Positions 1 through 10,750 of a stretch of 64,000 bases of DNA are shown here, one piece after another. The DNA comes from Canna indica. Its lineage: Eukaryota > Streptophyta > Magnoliopsida > Zingiberales > Cannaceae. The notes beneath the pieces are model-generated. The model was not told the origin of the DNA and did not search any database. It saw only the letters and a program-made list of their open reading frames with translations. Within the stretch, counting starts at the first letter, position 1. The number at the start of each line of letters is the position of its first letter. The stretch lies in assembly GCA_034359265.1 (NCBI GenBank), contig CP136895.1:40380001-40444000 (forward strand), in the 5' to 3' direction. Both the position numbers and the translations under genes were made by a program.

Positions 1-3000
1 ATTCACTGTGATGGGAGGTGATGTTAATTAAGTTATTTTTGACAAACTAATACACAGAAATGCGTGCTTTTTCGAATGGAATCTTGAATGAGGCCGACGT
101 GTTGAACTCTGTGTATCGACTCAAAATTATGAGCAATCTGAGTCCCGAGGGACTCCAGAACATTCACTATGATGGGAGGAGTTGTTAATAAAGTTATTTT
201 TGATAGACTAATGTACATAACTGCGTACTTTTTCAAACAGAATCTGGATTTAAGCTGACTGGTTGAACTCGGCATAATGACTCAAAATAACGAGCAATCT
301 GAGTCCCAAGGTACTCCAGATAATTCACTGTGCTGGGAGAAGTTGTTAAACGACTTATTTTTTACAGACTAATGTGCATAACTGTGAGCTTTTTTGAACA
401 GAATCAAGAATGAAGTCGACAGATTGAACTAGGCATATCGGCTCAAAATTTTGAGCAATTTGAGACCTAAGGAACTCTAGAACTTTCATGATGATGGGTG
501 GAGTTGTTAATTCAGTTATTTTTGACAGACTAATGCAATGAATAACAAGCTTTTTCTAACAGAATCTTGAATTCAGACGACTGATTGAAATCGGCGTATC
601 GGTTTGAAATTTCAAGCAGTTTAAGTCTCGAGGGACTGTGAAACATTCATTATGATGGGAGAAGGTGTTAATCGAGTTATTTTTGACAGACTAATGCAAA
701 TAATTAGACGCTATTTAGAATAGAATCTTGAAAGAAGTCGAGTAAATGAACTAGGCGTATCGGTTCAAAATTACGAGCAATTTGAGTCCCGAAGGACTCC
801 AGAACATCGACTATGATGGGAGGAGTTGTTAACCAAGTTATTTTTTATATAAAAATGTACATAAATTCGCTCTTTTTCGAACATAATCTGCAATGAAGCT
901 GACTAATTGAACTCGGCGTAATGGCTCGAAATTACAAGCAATCTGAATCCTGAGGTACTACAGAACATTCGCTGTGGTGGAAGGAGTTGTTAATTGGGTT
1001 ATTTTTGACAGACTAATGCAAATAATTTCACACTTTTTCGAACAGAACCATGAATGAAGACGACTGAATGAACTCGACGTATCATCTCAAAATTATGAGC
1101 AATCTGAGTCCCGAAGGACTCCAGAACATTCACTGTGATGGGAGGAGTTGTTAATCAAGTTATTTTTAATAGAATAATGTACATAAATGCGCATTTTTTC
1201 GAACATAATCTTGAATGGAGCCGATTGATACAACTATGCATATCGGCTCGAAATTATGAGCAATCTGAGTCCCGTGGGACTCCAAAAATTTTTATGATAA
1301 TTGGAGGAGTTGTTAATCGAGTTATTTTTGACAGACTAATGCAAAGGATAACAAGCTTTTTTTGACAAAATCTTGAATTAAGACGACTGATTGAACTCGG
1401 CGTATCGATCTAAATTTTTGAGCAATTTAGGTCCCGATGGACTCTAAAACATTTACTGTAATGGGAGAAGGTGTTAATCGAGTTATTTTTGACAGACTAA
1501 TGAGAAGAATTTGATGCTTTTTCGAACAGAATTTTGAATGAAGTCGAGTAAATGAACTAGGCGTATCGCTTCGAAATTACGAGCAATCTGAGTCCTGAAG
1601 GACTCCAAATCATCCACTGTGATGGGAGGAGTTGTTAACCAAGTTATTTTTGATATAAAAATGTACATAAATTCGCGCTTTTTCGAACATAATCTGCAAT
1701 GAAGCTGACTAATTGAACTCGGTGTAACGACTTGAAATTACGAGCAATCTGAATCCCGAGGTACTACAGAACATTCGCTGTGGTGGAAGGAGTTGTTAAT
1801 TGAGTTATTTTTGACAGACTAATGCAAATAATTTCACACTTTTTCGAACAGAACCTTGAATGAAGACGACTGAATGAACTCGACGTATCATCTTGAAATT
1901 ATGAGCAATCTGAGTCCCGAGGGACTCCAGAACATTCACTGTGATGGGAGGAGTTGTTAACCAAGTTATTTTTGACAAACTAATGTACATAACTACTCCC
2001 TTTTTCGAATAGAACCTGGAATGAAGCTGACTGATTGAACTCGGCATAACGGCTCAAAATTACGAGCAATCTGTGTCCCGAGGCACTCCAGAATATTCAT
2101 TGTGATGGGAGGAGTTGTCAATCGAGTTAATTTTGACAGACTAATGCATATAATTTCACGCTTTTTCGAACAGAACCTTGAATAAAGACGACAGATTGAA
2201 CTCGGCATATTGGCTCGAAATTAAGAAGAATATGAGTCCCGAGGTACTCCAGAACATTTACTATGATGGGACGAGTGGTTAATCAAGTTATCTTTCATAG
2301 AATAATGTACATAAATGTGCATTTTTTCGAACAGAATCTTGAATAAAGTCGACTAATTGAACTAGGCGTATCGGCTCGAAATTATGAGCAACCTGAGTCC
2401 CGAGGGCCTCCAGATCTTTTATGATGATGGGAGAAGTTATTAATCGAGTTATTTTTGACAGACTAATGCAAAGAATAACAAGCTTTTTTTAACAGAATCT
2501 TGAATTAAGACAATTGATTGAACTCGGTGTATCGATTTGAAATTTCAAGCAATTTAAGTCCCGAGGGACTGTGAAACATTCACTGTGACAGGATAAGGTG
2601 TTAATCGAGTTATTTTTGACTGACTAATGCAAAGAATTAGATGCTTTTACAAATAGAATCTTGAATGAAGCTGAGTAAATGAACTAGGCGTATCGGTTCG
2701 AAATTACGAGCAATCTGAGTCCCGAAGGACTCCAGAACATCCATTGTGATGGGAGGAGTTGTTAACCAAGTTATTTTTGATATAATAATGTACATAAATG
2801 CGTACTTTTTTGAATAGAATCGAGAATGAAGCTGACTAATTGAACTCTGCGTAATGGCTCGAAATTACTAGCAATCTGAGTCCCAAGGTACTACAGAACA
2901 TTCGTTGTGGTGGAAGGAGTTGTTAATCGAGTTATTTTTGACAAACTAATGCAAATAATTTCACACTTTTTCGAACAGAACCTTGAATGAAGACAACTGA

Positions 3001-5174
3001 ATGAACTCGACGTATCATCTCAAAATTATGAGCAATCTGAGTCCCGAGGGACTCCAGAACATTCACTGTGATGGGAGGAGTTGTTAATCAAGTTATTTTT
3101 GATAGAATAATGTACATAAATGCACGTTTTTTCGAACAGAATCTTGAATAAAGTCGACTAATCGAATTAGGCATATCGGCTCAAAATTATGAGCAATCTG
3201 AGTCCCGAGGGCCTCCAGAACTTTTATGATGATGGGAGGAGTTGTTAATCGAGTTATTTTTGACAGACTAATACAAAGAATAACAAGCTTTTTCTAACAG
3301 AATCTTGAATTAAGATGAGTCATTGAACTCGGTGTATCGGTTTCAAATTTCTAGCAATTTAAGTCCCGAGGGCTCTAAAACATTCACTGTGATGGGAGAA
3401 GGTGTTAATCCAATTATTTTTGATAGACTAATGCAATGAATTAGACGTTTTTTCGAATAGAAACTTGAACGAAGTCGAGTAAATGAACTAGGCGTATTGG
3501 TTTGAAATTACGAGCAATCTGAGTCCCGAAGGACTCCAAAACATCCACTATGATGGGAGGAGTTGTTAACCAAGTTATTTTTGATATAATAATGTACATA
3601 AATGGGCGCTTTTTCGAACATAATCGGGAATGAAGCTGACTAATTGAACTCAGCGTAACGGCTCGAAATTACGAGCAATCTGAGTCCCAAGGTACTACAG
3701 AACAATCGTTGTGATTGGAGGAGTTGTTAATCAAGTTATTTTTGACAGACTAATGCAAATAATTGCACGCTTTTTCTAACAGAACCTTGAATTAAGACGA
3801 TAGATTCAACTCGGCGTATTGGCTCGAAATTAAGAAGAATATGAGTCCCGAGGTACTTCAGAACATTTACTATGATGGGAGGAGTTGTTAATCAAGTTAT
3901 CTTTTATAGAATAATGTACAAAAATGCACATTTTTTCGAACAGAATCTTGTATGAAGCCGACTGATTGAACTAGGCGTATCGGCTTGAAATTATGAGCAA
4001 TTTGAGTCCCGAGGGCCTCTAGAAGTTTTATGATGATGGGAGAAGTTGTTATTCGAGTTATTTTTGACAGACTAATGCAAAGAATAACAAGCTTTTTCTA
4101 ACAGAATCTTGAATTAAGACGACTGATTGAACCCGGCGTATCGGTTTGAAATTTCTAGCAATTTAAGTCCCGAGGGACTCTAAAACCTTCACTGTGATGA
4201 GAGAAGGTGTTAATCGAGTTATTTTTGACAGACTAATGCAATGAATTAGATGCTTTTTCGAATAGAATCTTGAAAGAAGTCGAGTAAATGAACTAGGTGT
4301 ATCGGTTCAAAATTACGAGCAATTTGAGTCCCGAAGGACTCCAGAACATCCACTATGATGGGAGGAGTTGTTAACCAAGTTCTTTTTGATATAATAATTT
4401 ACATAAATGGGAGCTTTTTCGAACAAAACCTGGAATGAACCTAACTGATTGAACTCGGCATAACAGCTTGAAATTACGAGCAATTTGAGTCCGGAGGTAC
4501 TCCAGAACATTCATTGTGATGAGAGGAGTTATTAATCATGTTATTTTTGATAGACTAATGCAAATAATTTCATGCTTTTTCGAACAGAACCTTGAAAGAA
4601 GATGACTGATTGAACTAGGCGTATCGGCTCAAAATTACGAGCAATCTGAGTCCCGAGGGATTCCAGAACATTCACCGTGATGGGAGGAGTTGTTAATCAA
4701 GTTATTTTTGATAGATTAATGTACATAAATGCGCATTTCAAACAAAATCTTGAATGAAGTCAACTGATTGTACTAGGCGTATCGCCTTGAAATTATGAGC
4801 AATCTGAGTACCAAAGGCCTCTTGAACTTTTATGATGATGGGAGGAGTTGTTAATCGAATTATTTTTGCCAGACTAATGCAAAGAATAACAATCTTTTTC
4901 AAACAAAATCTTGAATTAAGATGATTGATTGAACTCGGCGTATCGATTTGAAATTTTGAGCAATTTAAGTCCCGAGGAACTGTGAAACATTCACTGTGAT
5001 GGGAGGAGTTGTTAATCGAGTTATTTTTGACAGACTAATGCAAAGAATTAGATGCTTTTTCAAACAGAATCTTGAATGAAGCCGAGTAAATGAACTAGGC
5101 ATATCGGTTCGAAATTATGAGTAATCTGAGTCCCAAGGGCCTCCAGAACTTTTATGATGATGGGAGGAGTTGTT
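1..5174. repeat. Tandem satellite array, 161-bp monomer with ~807-bp higher-order repeat
   Basis: The landmark GATGGGAGGAGTTGTTAA recurs every 159-162 bases (for example near 173, 814, 975, 1136, 1298, 1460, 1621), giving about 32 monomers. Five monomer types can be told apart after the landmark: A (AATCAAG then an AATGTACATAAATGC part), B (preceded by TGATGATGG, with AATAACAAGC), C (GAAGGTGTTAATCGAG, with GAATTAGA), D (TTAACCAAG then GATATAA) and E (GGTGGAAGGAG, AATAATTTCACAC). Type B recurs near 492, 1298, 2428, 3235, 4035 and 4842, so the order A-B-C-D-E repeats about every 807 bases, except for one interval with two extra monomers. Short ORFs here are by-products of the repeat. The array is cut at 5174 by an LTR retrotransposon and does not resume in the window. 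A centromeric or pericentromeric role is inference from monomer size and surroundings. Confidence 0.95.
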
Positions 5175-6715
5175 TGTTGGCTTTAGGTTTTCAACCTTAG
5201 TCTTAATCTCGATTTTGATGATAACAAACATGGGACTAATGATTTCATTGAGAATTCTTTCAGGTTCCATATCAATTAGTATTCGATGTCCTCGATCGAA
5301 AATATCGGAAGAAATTAGAAATTAGAAGGACATTGATCGTCGCACTCGGGTTTGTCGCAAAATTTCTCGAAGATCAACATGTGCACCAAAGACGTTTTGG
5401 ATGGGCTCAAAGATCACATGAAAGCTCTCCAAGTTGATGGTCATTGAAAGTCGGAACCCAAAAACAAAGCGTGGAAGAAAATAGGCTAAAAAATAAGTTT
5501 CAGACTAAATTCGATCGATTGGGCGGTCGACCGCCCGGTCGACCGAATAGGGTAAGAAAGAGGCGGTAGCTTTGTCGGTCGACCGAACACTGCCTAAAAT
5601 AGGCAGTGGCTACTTCGGTCGATCGGTCAGTCGACCGACAGAGGCCAAAATTAGGCAGTAAGCCTATCAGTCGACCAATTGGTCGACCGACCTACGGATA
5701 GCCGAGACGCGAGATCACGTCGGTCGATCGATGGGTCAACCGAAGGTGGGATCGATGGATTCGCGTCTGAGCGGTCGACCCGTCGGTCGATGGCTCACAG
5801 GGAAGAATGCTATGGTCGAATGACCGGTCGATCGATCGGTCGACTGACCAATCGATCAGCAGCCTGCAACAGATAGAAAACTATCCCTTGAACTGTCGTT
5901 TCTTCAGCAGTGTATAAATACATCCTCAAATACTTCTTTTAATCTTCTTCCTTAACTCCTACATATTTAATTAAGCACTCAAAAGGGAGATCTGAGCCTT
6001 CAAAGATCGATTAAGCGGCGCTCTGTTCTTCCGAGAACATTCTCGCAAGCGCCCAATTTTCTTCCTCAACTCGGGATTTAATTCGAGCTCATCCCCTCGG
6101 CGAGTTGGAGGTTCTGAAGGATTGAAAAGAGCTTTTATTCTTGGTTTTATTCTTAGCTCTTTTGATTGTAACTTTTATTGTTTATTTGAACGTATTTTCT
6201 TTGAATTTGTGCATGTGAAGACCTAGGGTTGTTAGGTCTTGAATTTGGAAGTGGTTACCTTGTTGTGAAGGTGTAAAGCCACTTGTGTAAAAAACATAGT
6301 GTTCCTAGGATTAGTCGAGTTGTCCCTTAGGGTTGAGGTGGAAGAGTGCTCTCGATAAGAAGGCGGAGACTTCCGAGTGTGGAAGTACCTTAGGTCGAAA
6401 GTGAGACTCTTCAAGTCAAAGTCCTCTGTGTAAGGGAAATGAACATTAATATAGTAAAACTAGTTTGGAAATCCTAAGCGGGGTGCTTAGGTAGTGGAGT
6501 AGGCATTGGGGCCAAACCACTATAAATCTTGTGTTTGCATTGATTTCTTTATTGCCTTAATTGCTTAATCATTTATTGCTTCCGCATATAATCATTTAGT
6601 CACAAAATTGTAATTCGCCTAAGTAATCTAAGTAAACATTTAAAATTGGAATTCGGCGATAATTTTTAGTAAACACACTATTCACCCCCCCTTTAGTGTT
6701 GCCATTTCGCCTTCA
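5175..6715 (+). repeat. E1 5' LTR (1541 bp)
   Basis: It begins TGTTGG and ends CTTCA directly before the primer site. Near its start is TTTTGATGATAACAAAC, found at the same place in every related LTR in the window, and near its end is a run of C followed by TTTAGTGTTG. Bases 5515-5865 are packed with GGTCGACCGA and CGATCGATCGG palindromes, which read as Arg-Ser-Ile-Asp-Arg runs in short spurious ORFs. A possible promoter is the TATAAATA at about 5923-5930, just after the palindrome cluster (inference from position only). The 3' copy at 13971 matches closely up to about 14655. Confidence 0.9.
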
Positions 6716-6717
6716 TT

Positions 6718-6732
6718 TGGTATCAGAGTGGG
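6718..6732 (+). other. Primer binding site of E1 (initiator tRNA-Met type)
   Basis: TTGGTATCAGAGTGGG follows the LTR end by two bases. TGGTATCAGAGC is the usual complement of the 3' end of plant initiator tRNA-Met used to prime copia elements; here the last bases have drifted. Element D has the cleaner form at 57761. Confidence 0.85.
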
Positions 6733-6782
6733 TCGTGGATTGAGATTTCACCATCTCATCTACATCTAGTCTCGATCTAGAA

Positions 6783-8068
6783 ATTGCTCTAGAGAGTGTA
6801 GCGTCTATACCCCCTAGGATCGATGACTCAAACTTTGGTCTTTGGAAACATAGGATGTACACTTATTTGAAGACTAAAGGTTTTGGTGTCTTTAACATGT
6901 TACATTGGGAATTCATTGAACCTAAGGTTGATAAGCATGCATGGAGTGAAATGGATAAGAAAATGTCTAAGTATAATGGAGATGTCATGAATTACATACT
7001 TTGCACATTACCAAATGGCATCTTAGATAAAGTCACGCATTGCTCTTCGGCTTATGACTTATGGGACACTTTAAATATTTTATATGATTATGCCAAAACT
7101 GAAGAGATTGGCACTTTTGATGAAGGTGGTGATGACAATGGTCACTCACCTACTACTAATCTCAGTTTTGATGCCCATAGCTCTTCTAGTCAAAGAAGTA
7201 GCACCAAGAGCCGAAAAAGAAAAGTAATCTGTCATGCTTGCAAAGAAAAGGGGCATGTGAAGAAAAATTGCCCAAGCATGAAAATCAAAGCAAGGAAGAG
7301 GTCAAGTGCTTCCACCTCCACCTCTCACTCACTTGAAGCACCCTCAAGCCATGACTATGAAGCCACTTCCAAAGTGAGCCTCAAAATTGCTAATGATGAG
7401 GTACACTTTCCTTCACCTAGTCATGCTAATGAAAATGATGATGCTAGCTCTACTAGTTCTCATAACATGTCATATGATGAGTTAGTAGATTAGTGTAAGA
7501 AAATGTATGCCTTGCTTGTGAAGAAAGATAAGGAAAACAAAATGTTAAAAAAGGAAAATGTGATACTTAATTCTCATGTGCATGAATTAAAGCTAGAAAA
7601 TGAGAAATTGAAATCTATGTCATGTGATTCATGCCATGATAATGTAGAACTTAGGCTTAAGGATTTGAAGCTTAAAAATGACAATTTAGAAAATGAGAAT
7701 TGCATGTTAAAATCTCAATCACATGCACTGCATAAATCTATAAATGAGTTGAAAAATGAGATGTTGATTTTAAGTAGAAAAGTCAATGCTTCTTCTTTTA
7801 ATTCTAAACATCAAAATGTCTCATTTAGGAAACCTCAAAAAGGGAATGCAAATGTTCATCATCATTCCTATGCTATGCATTCTATCATTAGACCTCATGA
7901 TCATAAAAAGAGGAATGATATTTCTAAGAATGCTCATCCTCATCATGTTTCACTTGATAAGCATTCTAAAAATAAATCTCATGTCCATGTTAAAAATGAA
8001 AAGAAAAATTTTCATGGACATTATTTTTGTTATGGTGTTTATGGTCATGCAATCTATGATTGCGCATT
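6783..8068 (+). pseudogene. E1 gag (broken)
   Basis: The frame codes for a copia gag: an N-terminal part with SNFGLWKHRMYTYLK (about residues 17-31), a CCHC knuckle (CHACKEKGHVKKNC near 7230-7275), a long Lys/Glu/Asn-rich coiled coil (7500-7790) and a second knuckle (CYGVYGHAIYDCA) at 8028-8066. The relative on the minus strand at 15303 starts MALEL; here the matching codon at 6783-6785 is ATT, so the start codon is lost and the first ATG in frame is 6855. The stretch around Ala-Tyr-Asp-Leu-Trp-Asp at 7050-7090 runs straight into an acidic region, so most of the middle of the usual gag domain is missing when compared with D. A TAG at 7491 splits the frame. The second knuckle is interrupted by the solo LTR at 8069. 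Confidence 0.85.
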
Positions 8069-10617
8069 TGTAAGACCCGGAAAAGTTTCCTAATATAAAA
8101 ATCTATTTTGGTACAGTGTGCCGGACCCGGGGGCAGTCGAGTCGAGCCTCAGGATCGTCTCGAGTGAAAAGGTATGACTCAGCTAATGATTCATGAAACC
8201 TATGTAGATGATTAACTTTCCTTTTGTGAAATCATACCTTAAATTGAGTTAACTCGAGTCATGTTATGGGTTGAGTCGGAACCCAAGTTGAGTTCGGGTT
8301 TAGTCAAGTTCTGGGTATGAGTTAACTGAGTCTTGAGGCCATCTTTGGAAAGATGGATGAGGGAATAAAACCCTCTTATTGCAGCCGTGCGACTCACCCT
8401 TTGAGTCGCACAAGGCTGCCTAGGGAGAAGAGGAGAAGGAGCAAGGAGGTGACTTGGGGCTTGGATCGATCTGGGATTCGCGTCGTCGCCGGAAAAATTT
8501 CAAGTCGTCGTCACCCGATCTTTGTTTCTCCACAATCTAGGTGAGTGGTTATGTTTTGAAGCTTGGGGGAGGCGGGTAGCCGAACCCTAGATGAAATAGG
8601 TTGAGTTCTCGCGATCCTTCCAACGAATCTTGATTTCCAACGATGTGTGTTCACTGTTTTATGAGGTTTCTTGTCGGAACTCACAATTTCTTCGTCGTTT
8701 TGCAAGATCTTGGGGCTGCCGAGTCATGGGAAAAGGGGAAAGGTCATGCCAAAATTTTCCCCGATTCCCTTGACGGCAAGAAGGCCCTTAGGTGACCTTA
8801 TATCACCGTTTGATGTAGTTCCATTTGTACATCTCGCGTATTATGAAGTATGCTCTCCCTAGAAATCCCTTGAAGTGGCCGAACAAACCCTACAACTCAT
8901 GAAGAGGGTTCGGCCAAGGAAGAGGGAAAGGTAAGTTAGTTCATTAGTATTTAAGTTGTATGCGGAATTGAAGAGGTAATGGTATAGCTAGAGTCTCCTC
9001 CCTCTTTTCCTACCACAAGGGCCATGGCCGAGCAAGGTCTTCCTTGCTCATGGTTCGGCCAAGGTTAGGGAGAGGAGGAGAGATTAGCTTTTGATGGAAA
9101 TTGCATGATTATAAGGATCATACATAGAGATATGACAATACTTAGGAAGAACACCAAACTTAGCAAGTAGCTTGATTGGTTTTGAATTGTAGAAATGCTA
9201 GTTTTAATACCATTCTTAGCATTAGATCCTTAAACTTTGGATGTTGACATTGTTACCATGTTTTGAATTTCATACATGTTATTTAAATTCATTACTACCT
9301 TGCCATGCTAGATAGTTGCTCCTTATTGTGCTAATATTCCTAAGGTAGTATAAAAATTGTTATGTATATACATTGTGGTCATATATGATGAAGGTTGCAA
9401 TATTTGAATATTTTCCTTTGGATTATACATGCTGCCCTAAATGTTCTTGGGTGGTCTTACAAGGTCGACACATGGAAATTCTCACCCAATGCAGTGTAGA
9501 AGGATGGGTAACATGTAAGGCATCACTAAACATTCATAACACATATATGGAAACTTAGTTAGGAGACGATAACACTTCTATGACTCCTTATATACTTTTG
9601 GAAATTTAGAACTCATAGGTGTTCATATATTGAAAGGGCAGCATAAATTGTTGACTCGGTAGCCGGACTTAGGCCAGATACGGGAAAGGCCCAAAGTGTA
9701 CATATATGGAAACTCTAGGATATTGATTGTGTGATGTGTTTGAGATGGTCCGTCGAGGAGCGAGGAGGTCGGAAATGACCAATGCTCAGCTTGGCCATTA
9801 TTGGGTCTAGAGGTGCACCAGGGAGCCCGCTAGGTGCCAGACCCCAATTGGGTGGGACTAGCTATCCTTAGCCCAAACGATGTCCGAAGACTAGTGGACC
9901 ATCCTAGTCGACAGCCCGAGATTGTTTGCTTACTTCATGAGATGATGTGGCCAAGGGCCAGTATGACACTATCGGATATGGTAGGGACGGCTATAGTTTG
10001 GATATTATTCTATTAGTAGGCCTAAGGGCCGAATGCCGAAGGCTTGATAAGCCGAGATGGCAAGTTATTATATTCAATTGGTACAAATGGACCCGTCGGG
10101 GTCGGTAATCGCATTAGAAATAAACTTTACCTCCTTGTACATTTTCTTTGATGCCTTATAGATATATGCATGATTGAGGCTTATGTGGAGGTTCATTTGA
10201 GCCGCTCACTGAGTCCCAAGTGGACTCACAGTTTATTCTTATTTTTGTAGAGCATGAGCAGTGACTTGGTATGTCGACATGGTGCAGCTGGTGGCGGGAG
10301 GCAGTGCCATATCTCGTAGCTGCGTCCATGAGTCTAAGACTAGTGCTTAGTAGTATTTGGTTTTGTTTTTGCACTAACAGTTATAATTGAAAAAGTATTG
10401 TAGAATCTTGTTTCTTGAACATTCGGTTTCTTTGATGTTGATGTTTCTACTCATTTTGGAAAACATATGGATTGTGACTCTGCAAACTTTTTATAAAGTA
10501 TGATAAGATTTCTTTTACTCGATGTGTCTTGACTTTATTGGTGTCAGTGTAGACAGTAGGCTACAGGGTAGGAGGTAGGCCCTGGCCGGTTACACTACCC
10601 TCAGTTGGGGTGTGATA
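8069..10617. mobile_element. H1: solo LTR of a gypsy-like element inside E1 gag
   Basis: The block begins TGTAAGACCC and ends GTTGGGGTGTGATA, and interrupts the gag knuckle. It is flanked by GCATT (8064-8068) and ACATT (10618-10622), a five-base target-site duplication with one change. A second copy of the same repeat lies at 18394-22224 with a perfect duplication. There is no internal region, so this is a solo LTR left by recombination between two LTRs. Length (about 2.5 kb) and the end sequences resemble long LTRs of plant gypsy elements (Tekay/Del type); the lineage and the transcriptional direction are inference. Short ORFs inside were judged chance. Confidence 0.85.
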
Positions 10618-10750
10618 ACATTCAAGAAGAATCCAAGTGTTGCTAAGACACTTTGGATACCTAGGCAAACTAACCCCCAAGGACCTAAAGCCATTTGGGT
10701 ACCAAAAGACTCATCTTCTTTTGTAGGGGGAGCCACCATACAAGGGTAAT
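10618..10750 (+). pseudogene. E1 gag tail after the solo LTR
   Basis: After the insertion, the reading resumes with GPKAIWVPK and SSSFVG (10680-10730), which matches the segment that follows the second knuckle in D (GPKKIWVPK at about 59370-59395). It ends at a TAA/TGA-rich stretch near 10750. In D this point leads into the protease; here it leads into non-coding AT-rich DNA, so pol is absent from this place onward. Confidence 0.7.

Noticed and set aside
33..2208. Minus-strand ORFs with SLSKITWLTTPPIT-like sequence
   Set aside because: They are the same satellite monomer read in one frame; lengths follow the repeat period and there is no coding constraint.
5679..5876. ORFs rich in Arg, Ser and Asp (also 14402-14759, 21396-21653, 38755-39382, 56718-57124, 63184-63625)
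   Set aside because: They are translations of GTCGAC/ATCGAT palindrome clusters in LTRs, open on several frames and both strands at once, with no protein family behind them.
8353..8862. ORFs of about 60 codons on both strands inside H1
   Set aside because: They are within a solo LTR and no matching frame is kept in the sister copy H2.
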